From: Neisseria mucosa
GTDB lineage: Bacteria > Pseudomonadota > Gammaproteobacteria > Burkholderiales > Neisseriaceae
NCBI RefSeq assembly: GCF_003044445.1
Contig: NZ_POWX01000026.1
Coordinates: 1-27,788 of the forward strand
Length of the DNA stretch: 27,788 nucleotides
Direction: 5' to 3'
The position numbers and the translations under genes were made by a program. Below the pieces are notes generated by a model, which was not told the origin of the DNA, searched no databases, and was given only the letters and a program-made list of their open reading frames with translations. Below, piece by piece: positions 15,737 to 21,584 of this stretch (its first letter is position 1; each line of letters begins with the position of its first letter).

Positions 15737-16266
15737 GTACTTGCACGATTTATATCTAAATAATCAATACCTACCTCATCAAATCTTGTTTCCAATTCTT
15801 CTACCGAATGAGTATCTAAAAAAAGCCTCTCTTGATGAGTAATCGGCAATAACCAGAAAAATCGGACATTATCCATATATTCCAACTCTTGCCCATAAGG
15901 ATAAGGCAGAGAAATCAGAAAATGCTGGAAGGATGATTGCTCAACCCACGGTCTGCCGATATTGACAGTTTTCCCTAATTGAAATTGATCAGGATAATGC
16001 ATACTTGCAGATGCCAGCATTGCCAAGGTCTCAATATGTTCAGGTGTTTCAAACGGGCTGATGATAAAAAACTCCTGCCCTAAAAATGGACCTATCCCAG
16101 AGCTGACATAAACCCAAGGCTCATCTTCATGATTAGGAATCACTTGGAAAACTTGGAAATCGGGAAGTTCTTCGACAATCCTTCCTAAAGTCCAAGTAAA
16201 TCTTTTAATATCATGATGTTTCCAAAATCTTTGCAAGTGAGATAAAACAGTTTGGTTGTAGTCCAT
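15724..16266 (-). CDS. SUFU-domain immunity-type protein (distal copy)
   Basis: A 180-residue protein of the bacterial suppressor-of-fused (SUFU) family, which is widespread as immunity to polymorphic toxins. Visible family features are the early PDFQVFQVIP, DEPWVYVSSGIG, FFIISPFETPEHIETLAMLA, and LISLPYPYGQELEYMDNVRF followed by FFWLLPITHQERLFL and the acidic SVEELETRFDEVGIDYLD. I start at ATG 16266 (MDYNQTVLSHLQRFW); the frame upstream lacks an ATG and crosses an uptake sequence. The last residues TIVD and the TAA lie in CREE copy 2, so the original C-terminus has been replaced. It is AT-rich compared with the core genes. No toxin adjoins it. The function is inferred from family and locus. 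Confidence 0.7.
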   Translation of the reverse strand: MDYNQTVLSHLQRFWKHHDIKRFTWTLGRIVEELPDFQVFQVIPNHEDEPWVYVSSGIGPFLGQEFFIISPFETPEHIETLAMLASASMHYPDQFQLGKTVNIGRPWVEQSSFQHFLISLPYPYGQELEYMDNVRFFWLLPITHQERLFLDTHSVEELETRFDEVGIDYLDINRASTIVD

Positions 16267-16286
16267 GCTTTTTAGCCTGTTTTCAA

Positions 16287-16298
16287 AGGTCGTCTGAA
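16287..16298 (+). repeat. Single uptake sequence between the two SUFU genes
   Basis: An unpaired AGGTCGTCTGAA lies in the 41-base gap between the two SUFU genes, unusual because intergenic copies here are mostly paired. Confidence 0.8.
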
Positions 16299-16307
16299 GA
16301 ACGGTAT

Positions 16308-16850
16308 TTACCAAACAAACGGTTTCCTATTCATATCCGAAAGGTTGTCAACTTCATTATCCAGCAAGAACTGCTCAAAAGCATTCCAACCCTTTTTTTC
16401 CACCAATCCTGCTTCCTGTTTATACAACGGGACAAGCAAAGGGAAAACGATATTGTAGTGTCCGCCATAACAAACCTGAAAATCATCATCGAAATAAAAT
16501 GGGGCGGAAACATACAGTGCGTCCATTTTTGTTGAATCAACAATGCTTCTAGGCAAATAAATAACCTGTCCTCGAAGAAGAATTTTTTTGTTCTCAATGA
16601 TGGTTTCTGCCAACCATCTTAAAAATGGGAAAATCTGATTTTCATCATATTTTAAAGAACATACAAAAAGTATTTCAAATCTATTTTTATAATTCAGATC
16701 ATGTTTGCTTAATCCTAAAGTAATATAAGTTTTTAAATCGCTGTTAGGGGAAGAGGGAATAGCTGCGATATTTAATTTGTACTGACTTCCAGAATCACTT
16801 TTCGATCCATGAGAAATAGTGCCTATATATTTTTCAACATGATTAATCAT
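16308..16850 (-). CDS. SUFU-domain immunity-type protein (proximal copy)
   Basis: A 180-residue SUFU-family protein, distinct in sequence from its neighbour. Features are NRFEILFVCSLKYDENQIFP, the middle ENKKILLRGQVIYLPRSIVD, ALYVSAPFYFDDDFQVCYGG, and the end PLLVPLYKQEAGLVEKKGWN, AFEQFLLDN, all typical of SUFU immunity proteins. The ATG at 16850 lies seven bases after the stop of a short toxin-like tail (16858-16929), a spacing normal for toxin-immunity pairs. The second SUFU gene follows 41 bases after it. AT content is high. Which toxin it neutralises cannot be told since that gene appears to be lost. It acts in the cytosol if it is an immunity protein. Confidence 0.7.
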   Translation of the reverse strand: MINHVEKYIGTISHGSKSDSGSQYKLNIAAIPSSPNSDLKTYITLGLSKHDLNYKNRFEILFVCSLKYDENQIFPFLRWLAETIIENKKILLRGQVIYLPRSIVDSTKMDALYVSAPFYFDDDFQVCYGGHYNIVFPLLVPLYKQEAGLVEKKGWNAFEQFLLDNEVDNLSDMNRKPFVW

Positions 16851-16857
16851 ATTTTTC

Positions 16858-16929
16858 TTAATCTACTATCATTGTCTTGATCTGAGCAAGCATAGGTTGG
16901 ATTGAGTCCCAATATCCCGTTTTCACTGA
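16858..16929 (-). pseudogene. Candidate C-terminal remnant of a lost toxin
   Basis: On the minus strand a frame reads S-V-K-T-GYWDSIQPMLAQIKTMIVD and stops with TAA seven bases before the SUFU immunity ATG. The peptide looks like the amphipathic end of a toxin domain and has the right position and spacing for a toxin placed before its immunity gene. Upstream the frame runs directly into the uptake-sequence hairpin of boundary B, with no start codon or ribosome site. The reading as a deletion remnant is inference; a short frame of this length can arise by chance. Confidence 0.35.
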
Positions 16930-16933
16930 TAGA

Positions 16934-17003
16934 AAGGTCGTCTGAAAAACCAAACACGGTTTCAGACGACCTTTTGATTGTTGAGTTTTTCAACCTATCT
17001 TAC
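16934..17003 (-). terminator. Uptake-sequence terminator plus GATTGTTG tract (module boundary B)
   Basis: AGGTCGTCTGAA (16935-16946) and TTCAGACGACCT (16961-16972) form the stem, with TTTTGATTGTTGAGTTTTTC after it. The interior AAACACGG is shared with boundary C at 18032. It lies just downstream of the 89-residue gene that stops at 17013. Confidence 0.75.
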
Positions 17004-17012
17004 GTTTGATAC

Positions 17013-17282
17013 CTAAGATCTTTGTATCCATTCTTCTTTTCTAATTCCAAATTCAAATTCAGCCTGTTTAAATGCCGAATCTAATGTGTCATGATAAGTA
17101 TCCGTTTGTTCCCGACCGGTCTCATCCAAATAAAATAAATAAAATCCTTGGTCATCTTCATATTGAACAATACTTAAAGCAACAGGCTTGGGAAGTACCC
17201 CCATTGGAGTGCGATGAATCGTTCTAATAGGAAAATCTTTATTTTTATCTAAGATAACTTTGAATAATTCTTTTACACTCAT
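17013..17282 (-). CDS. Small immunity-type protein paired with the HINT-toxin cassette
   Basis: An 89-residue acidic soluble protein with no named family I can assign. It has a short beta-rich middle (PVALSIVQYEDDQGFYLFYL) and an acidic helical end (YHDTLDSAFKQAEFEFGI, then RKEEWIQ), a layout common in toxin-immunity proteins. Its ATG at 17282 lies six bases after the stop of the HINT-toxin cassette, and the pair is followed by boundary B, so it is most likely the cognate immunity gene. The role is inferred from position, size and charge only. Confidence 0.6.
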   Translation of the reverse strand: MSVKELFKVILDKNKDFPIRTIHRTPMGVLPKPVALSIVQYEDDQGFYLFYLDETGREQTDTYHDTLDSAFKQAEFEFGIRKEEWIQRS

Positions 17283-17288
17283 AATTTT

Positions 17289-17999
17289 TTAATCCTGAAT
17301 AATTGTTACTACACTATTTTCTATTACACGTCCATTGGGTTTGTCATATGATTCAAAATGACCATGATGCGTAGATGAATTTGTTTCATGATGACCATAT
17401 CGTACCTGTCGCATTCCATCTTGTGATACATATCGACCATTTGGATATGACTTATAGTTTTTCCCTAGCCATTTCTCAGCTGCATTTAAAAAATTAGATT
17501 CAGATACAGTTCCTGCATGGTATTCGGGAGCTCTTTTGGGAGGACAAGAATTATGAACCCAAACTCCTCCCGTTTCCGCCTTATCACCCTTGACGAAGTA
17601 AGTATGCCAGTCGGCAACGGTCAGATTGTAGGCTTGCAGCGGTTCTGGTTTGACGGTAACGCTTTGAACGGTCGGCTCCGCACCGTTTTCGGCAAACAGC
17701 CTGCTTCCCGCTTTCAAATCTTCCGCTTTAATCCATTTGCCGCCCGAATAAAACGGATGGATGCGATTGGAAACGAGGGTTTGTATTTTACCGAGGCCGT
17801 CTGAAACTTCAATGTAAACGGTTTCTTGATACGGATTGCCGTATCGGGCGGTAACGGGTTTGTATCCCGTTACCCCGCTTGCCTCGTCCTTGGCGAAGAC
17901 GCGGTCGCCGATCCGGATATGGGCGATGGCTTTGTAGCCATCTGCCGTTTTAACCAAGGTGCTGCCGTGGAAGGAGCAGGTGTAGGATTTTTGAAGAAC
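17289..17999 (-). CDS. Orphan HINT-domain toxin cassette (MafB-type C-terminal module, no start)
   Basis: The frame is open from an in-frame TGA at 18000-18002 and has no ATG at its head; the first possible start, TTG at 17957, falls inside the domain. It opens SYTCSFHGSTLVKTADGYKA, the N-terminal block of a pretoxin HINT domain whose cysteine is the autoprocessing residue. It continues GDRVFAKDE, SNRIHPFYSGGKWIKAEDLK, AYNLTVADWHTYFVKG and ends GGVWVHN at about 17550, the HINT cleavage end. The remaining 80-odd residues, which are AT-rich, are the toxin part, with SYPNGRYVSQDGMRQVRYGH and THHGHFESYD; I cannot name its fold. A canonical-type uptake sequence AGGCCGTCTGAA lies at 17794-17805. 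It looks like a silent module that could be joined to mafB by recombination. It has its own immunity gene downstream. Confidence 0.65.
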   Translation of the reverse strand, partial: VLQKSYTCSFHGSTLVKTADGYKAIAHIRIGDRVFAKDEASGVTGYKPVTARYGNPYQETVYIEVSDGLGKIQTLVSNRIHPFYSGGKWIKAEDLKAGSRLFAENGAEPTVQSVTVKPEPLQAYNLTVADWHTYFVKGDKAETGGVWVHNSCPPKRAPEYHAGTVSESNFLNAAEKWLGKNYKSYPNGRYVSQDGMRQVRYGHHETNSSTHHGHFESYDKPNGRVIENSVVTIIQD

Positions 18000-18031
18000 T
18001 CAGTTCTCAATATCCTATTTCAAATGAAGGA

Positions 18032-18095
18032 AAGGTCGTCTGAAAATTAAACACGGTTTCAGACGACCTTTTGATTGTTGGGTTTTTAAACCGAC
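18032..18095 (-). terminator. Uptake-sequence terminator plus GATTGTTG tract (module boundary C)
   Basis: AGGTCGTCTGAA (18033-18044) and TTCAGACGACCT (18058-18069), then TTTTGATTGTTGGGTTTTTA. It lies downstream of mafI and upstream of the orphan HINT cassette. Confidence 0.75.
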
Positions 18096-18105
18096 CTAAT
18101 ATTTA

Positions 18106-18336
18106 TTAATCTGATGTACTTTCAATTCCAAATTCCTTATTAATAAAAGAGATTTCTTGGGATTCTTTTTCCGTAAGCTGGATATTGAAATCTTCAATAT
18201 AATCACATAGCGTTTCAAAAGCTAGCAAACGTTCTGAAAAAGTAATGTACTCTAGTGCGGCATCAATTAGATTAGCGTCAATTCTATCTTCAAGAGATTT
18301 TCCTAAATTCTTTATTCGTTCGTCTAATGTTTTCAT
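18106..18336 (-). CDS. mafI: MafI-family immunity protein
   Basis: A 76-residue acidic helical protein matching the MafI family as I recall it: ERIKNLGKSLEDRIDANLID at the start, ALEYITFSERLLAFETLCDY in the middle, and EKESQEISFINKEFGI near the end. MafI proteins bind and neutralise the toxin tip of the MafB encoded just upstream; here the gene begins 14 bases after the mafB stop. It acts in the cytosol. AT-rich relative to core genes. Confidence in the family is good; that it protects specifically against the EndoU-like tip of this MafB is inferred from adjacency. Confidence 0.8.
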   Translation of the reverse strand: MKTLDERIKNLGKSLEDRIDANLIDAALEYITFSERLLAFETLCDYIEDFNIQLTEKESQEISFINKEFGIESTSD

Positions 18337-18350
18337 CTTTCAAATACTCA

Positions 18351-19853
18351 TTATTTTACAGGGTTATATTTGGGATTAGAGGTTCTATCGGGGAATGCAG
18401 TTACCACTTTTCCTGTTGCAGGTTCATAAACTGTTCTGATACGAATTCCATCTCTCGTTTCATATGATACCCACCTGGCTGGTCTTCCTTTAGCAGTATA
18501 TTTGCCGCCTGTTCCAGTCTGTGCATACCATTGCGTTTTTGGGGATGTAACGATATCACTAATTTCATGAGTTATTTTACTGGCTGACCAATGTTGGGGG
18601 AATGTTGTCTTACCAGTTTTGCCAGGAAAAAGATGCCCACCTCCTGTTTTATCTCCATACAGTATATGTTGTATAGAATTTCCAGATAAAACATTAATAT
18701 GATTAGGATTATCTCTTCCATAATTTTTCTCATGTATATTACTGTTTTTCTGGTTCTGTCTGATTCTATTTAACCCCTCTGTTTCTGTAGTAACTTTTCT
18801 AGTTGTTCTTGTATTGTATGCAGCAGCAAAATCCCCACTAACCGCAGCCTTCCCCGGTATTGCCGCCTTTGCCAACTTCGCAGCTTTGGCAGCGGCGGCA
18901 ACGTTGAAGGCGGCTTCGACGGTTTCGGCGGCATTGGGATTTTCCGCCGTCCAATCGCGGACAGTTTTGCCGATTTTTTCTTCCGATTTTGCCAAACTTC
19001 TCAAATGGTCGATGGCGGCAATGGCGTTGTCCGGCGACATGGTGCTGATGGCCGCTGCAGTCGCCATATCGATGGCAAAACCCGTCCCTTGAACCGCATC
19101 GCCTACGCCGATGGCTTCTCCGGCGCTGAGAAAGGGATTGAGGGCGCCCGCGGCGATACCATTGATAAATTCCATGCTGTTACCCCAGCGGTTGAGCCCG
19201 GGGTTGTGTTCGAACATTTTTTTATTGGCTTCTCCGGCACGGTCGGAAAAATTTTTCGGTATGTTGCCGAATCTGTCCGCAAACCGTTGCTGCGTCGAAC
19301 GGTTGTCGTCGTGAACAACAGTCTGCCTCCTTACCTGGCCTTTGGCAACGTAGGAGTAAATATCCCGGGCGCCGTGAGGTGCGGGGTAGCCGCCTCCCTG
19401 CGGGCCGTCGTAACCGTCGGCAGGGTGGTGTTCGTAGCCGTCCCATGACATGCTGGCAAAGGTCATGCCCGTACCGTCGATTACTTTGCCGCCTTTCCAA
19501 CTGTCGCTTTTGCTGGCACTGTTGTCAAACGGGGAATGGACTTCATGTCCGTGTCCGGAAAAGCGGACGATATATCCGGGATTACTGAAGATGGTTGCGG
19601 TTTCCATCTGTAAATTGCCCGACCGCTGTGTGATGGTGGGCGAAATGGTCATCAGTCCGGTACGCTCGGCCACGGTTCCGCGTGCTTTGCCGAAGAGGTG
19701 GAATTTTTTGCCGGGGTCGAAATTCTCCCGTCGGAGCAAATCCTGCACTACAGGGTCGTTCCTTAAGTCCGCCGCGAGGGCGGGCTGCCCGAAGGCAGCC
19801 GCCGTTACGGCGCAGGCGGCAAGGAGGTTTGTCAGTCTGCGCAGCGGTTTCAC
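18351..19853 (-). CDS. mafB: MafB secreted toxin with EndoU-like nuclease tip
   Basis: A 500-residue polymorphic toxin of the neisserial MafB family. A signal peptide (MKPLRRLTNLLAACAVTAAA, then FGQPALA) is followed by the conserved MafB N-terminal region (DLRNDPVVQDLLRRENFDPG, FSGHGHEVHSPFDNSASKSD, MSWDGYEHHPADGYDGPQGG) up to about residue 340. The C-terminal 108 residues resemble bacterial EndoU ribonucleases: IQHILYGD with His396, GGGHLFPGKTGKTTFPQHW with His407, ITHEISDIVTSP and GIRIRTVYEPATGKVVTAFP. EndoU-type MafB toxins inhibit competing Neisseria by RNA cleavage. The start is GTG at 19853, chosen for AAGGAG eight bases upstream and the intact signal peptide; it lies three bases after the mafA stop, so the two are probably coupled. 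Base composition drops sharply to AT-rich at the toxin tip (below about 18840). Confidence 0.88.
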   Translation of the reverse strand: MKPLRRLTNLLAACAVTAAAFGQPALAADLRNDPVVQDLLRRENFDPGKKFHLFGKARGTVAERTGLMTISPTITQRSGNLQMETATIFSNPGYIVRFSGHGHEVHSPFDNSASKSDSWKGGKVIDGTGMTFASMSWDGYEHHPADGYDGPQGGGYPAPHGARDIYSYVAKGQVRRQTVVHDDNRSTQQRFADRFGNIPKNFSDRAGEANKKMFEHNPGLNRWGNSMEFINGIAAGALNPFLSAGEAIGVGDAVQGTGFAIDMATAAAISTMSPDNAIAAIDHLRSLAKSEEKIGKTVRDWTAENPNAAETVEAAFNVAAAAKAAKLAKAAIPGKAAVSGDFAAAYNTRTTRKVTTETEGLNRIRQNQKNSNIHEKNYGRDNPNHINVLSGNSIQHILYGDKTGGGHLFPGKTGKTTFPQHWSASKITHEISDIVTSPKTQWYAQTGTGGKYTAKGRPARWVSYETRDGIRIRTVYEPATGKVVTAFPDRTSNPKYNPVK

Positions 19854-19856
19854 GGT

Positions 19857-20809
19857 TTATTCTCCTTCACGGCGGCGGATGACTTCGTCGCTGACATCAA
19901 GGTTTTGGGCATTGCCTTGTTTGAAGTCGGGACGGTTTTGGGCGGTTGTGTCGCCGTAGGGGGTGATGTCGGAGAAATCGACCATCAGGCCGTCTGAAGC
20001 TTTGACGGTTTTGCTGACTTTGTAGGGGCCGGTCCAAAGGGCGTATTTTTCTTTGTATTGGGATTCGTAGGCGGCAGAGGTAGGTTTGATCAGCAGTTTC
20101 CGGCTGTTGCGGTCAACGGCGAAATACTCGAGCTTGGTTTGGGCTTTAAGGGTTTCGGCGTTGTAGATGTGCAGTTCGGTACGGCTGCGGATGGTGCCGA
20201 ATACGTCGACGGTTACGAATACGTCGGTGTCGGCGTATTCGGGCGGTACGACTTCGATGCCGCGCAGGTAGAAGATGGTTTGGACGAGGTTGGTCAGGAA
20301 GGAAACGTCGCGGGGGTTGGTAATCAGGGTTTCGTTGCGGTAGTCGCCCATGCCGTTGACGGACAGTCCGGCAGACCGTTCTCCTTTGCGTCCGTTGTTT
20401 CTGGTCAGGGCGGCAGCGGGGGCGTTCAAAAGCGATGTGGAAGTGGTAACGCTGGAGAGCGCATCAGCTTTGGTAGTGGCAGTAGTATCGTAGGTGGGAT
20501 AGGTGTATTGGGTGGCGCTGTCGGGGTTGTTTTGGTAGCCGCCGCGAATCAATGCGTCGATGGAGTAGCGTCCGCCGGTAATGTTGCCCGATCCTTGATC
20601 GCCCATGGTGGAAACGTAAAGGGCGACTTTTCGGCCTTTCAGGGCAGACAGATCCATTTCTTTGACGGCGGCACGGGACGAGGCGGCGACGAGTTCTTGT
20701 TCGACGGCAAAGCGTTTGCCGCCGCCGTGTGAAGGGATGCCGGTCAGTGTACCGCACAGCCGGTGAGCAGGAGGGTGGATAAGGTAAGTGTAGAGAGAAG
20801 AATTTTCAT
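19857..20809 (-). pseudogene. mafA: MafA adhesin lipoprotein, frameshifted at the lipobox
   Basis: MafA is a surface lipoprotein adhesin encoded upstream of mafB. The ATG at 20809 (AAGGA five bases upstream) opens a good lipoprotein signal, MKILLSTLTLSTLLLTGC, but the frame then reads AVH and stops at 20744-20746. The rest of MafA continues in another frame: CGTLTGIPSHGGGKRFAVEQ, then MDLSALKGRKVALYVSTMGD, GGRYSIDALIRGGY, MGDYRNETLITNPRD, LRGIEVVPPEYADTDVFVTV, ending SDEVIRRREGE. The mismatch equals two extra bases: the sequence reads GGCTGTGCGG where GGCTGCGG would restore the frame. It could be an inactive allele, a phase-off state or a sequence error. A canonical-type uptake sequence AGGCCGTCTGAA (complement direction of the gene) lies at 19987-19998. 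Confidence 0.8.
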
Positions 20810-20833
20810 GTTGTTCCTTAGATTTTGCGTATT

Positions 20834-20861
20834 AAAAAAACGGAGGTTAGTTAACCTTCCT
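20834..20861 (-). terminator. Hairpin with T-tract in the mafA leader
   Basis: On the minus strand GGAAGGTTAACTAACCTCCG forms a short stem (AGGT/ACCT flanked by GG/CC with one bulged A), followed directly by seven T. It lies 25 bases before the mafA ATG, so it could act as a weak terminator or attenuator. The stem is short. Confidence 0.35.
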
Positions 20862-20903
20862 TGATTTAATTTAAATTTAAATAAAAAATGTAAAGAACAA
20901 CAT

Positions 20904-20929
20904 AAACGGTATATTTGAAGGACAAACGG
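20904..20929. promoter_or_regulatory. Paired AAACGG motifs upstream of mafA
   Basis: AAACGG at 20904-20909 and 20924-20929 lie exactly 20 bases apart, as at 9224-9249. They lie about 95-120 bases before the mafA ATG, in the AT-rich promoter region. The regulator is unknown. Confidence 0.3.
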
Positions 20930-20931
20930 AT

Positions 20932-20972
20932 AAGGTCGTCTGAAAGCAGAAATTAATTTTCAGACGACCTTT
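20932..20972 (-). terminator. Uptake-sequence hairpin terminator after the small lipoprotein gene
   Basis: AGGTCGTCTGAA at 20933-20944 and TTCAGACGACCT at 20959-20970, starting six bases beyond the lipoprotein gene's stop on the minus strand. Confidence 0.75.
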
Positions 20973-20977
20973 TGATC

Positions 20978-21226
20978 TTAATAAACCCGACGCGCGGGAT
21001 ACGGGCGCGGGTAAGGCGGGTAGGGATAGCCGTAGCGGTGTACCGGCTCGCTGTCTTGATAAATGACGGTCGTTCCCGGCGGTGCGTTGACGGTAACGGT
21101 TTTGTTGATGGTGGTTTGGGAATGGACGGGCAGGTCAAGGACGGCGGTGCGCCCGTATGGGGTTTCGGTGTAGAAACAGCCGCCCAGTGCGGTCAGCGTG
21201 AAGGCGTAAAGTAGGAGCTTCTTCAT
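20978..21226 (-). CDS. Small proline/tyrosine-rich lipoprotein
   Basis: An 82-residue predicted lipoprotein. The signal peptide MKKLLLYAFTLTALGGC ends in a lipobox with Cys17, followed by FYTETPYGRTAVLDLPVHSQ and a tail rich in Pro, Tyr and Arg (RYGYPYPPYPRPYPARRVY). Such tails often associate with the cell envelope, but no function can be assigned. The ATG at 21226 is supported by AAGGA five bases upstream. It stands alone between two uptake-sequence hairpins, so it is its own transcription unit, next to the maf locus but with no sign of belonging to it. Confidence 0.75.
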   Translation of the reverse strand: MKKLLLYAFTLTALGGCFYTETPYGRTAVLDLPVHSQTTINKTVTVNAPPGTTVIYQDSEPVHRYGYPYPPYPRPYPARRVY

Positions 21227-21257
21227 GGGATTCCTTCATTCAAAACGAAACGGTAAG

Positions 21258-21318
21258 GAGTCGTCTGAAAACACGGTTTTGATAAGTTTGAAACCGTTTT
21301 GGCTTTTCAGACGACCCT
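21258..21318. repeat. Composite hairpin with imperfect uptake-sequence arms
   Basis: Outer arms AGTCGTCTGAAAA (about 21259-21271) and TTTTCAGACGACC (to 21316) enclose a second inverted repeat, ACGGTTT/AAACCGT. The outer left arm has A for G in the GGTCG core. It lies between thiB-like and the lipoprotein gene, both on the minus strand. Confidence 0.6.
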
Positions 21319-21370
21319 TTTTATAGCCAACATCCTTAACTTTAAATACGGCATATCATCAAATTCCGTC

Positions 21371-21490
21371 ATTCCCGCGCAGGCGGGAATCCATCGTAAA
21401 ACTTGAGAAACCTTGATTTCAAAAACAGTTTCCAAATTTCAAAAATGGCTTCCCGCCTTAGCCTGTTCTCTCGCAGGCGGGGGTGGGAAT
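21371..21490. repeat. dRS3 element and NIME-type repeat remnant
   Basis: A 20-base dRS3 match, ATTCCC-N8-GGGAAT, lies at 21371-21390 with the usual flanking CGTC and CC. About 70 bases on, CTTCCCGCCT and AGGCGGGGGTGGGAAT look like a decayed second unit, the dRS3-spacer-dRS3 form of neisserial intergenic mosaic elements. The gene-free stretch 21319-21584 holds nothing else that I can name. Confidence 0.75.
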
Positions 21491-21584
21491 AACGGCAACC
21501 AATAAGTTGCGTATCGAAAATAAAGTCATTTGACTATATCCAGCCGACAGGATAAGGCGGCGGCTTTTCAGACGACCTTCCCGC

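Noticed and set aside
12598..19998. Idea that the GCCGTCTGAA dialect occurs only in the maf locus
   Set aside because: A third copy lies in pyrB, a core gene, so exclusivity fails; only the enrichment is reported.
20464..20757. GTG-started 97-codon frame at the mafA 5' end
   Set aside because: Its Arg-rich translation is a third-frame shadow of mafA; the frameshifted mafA explains both coding segments.
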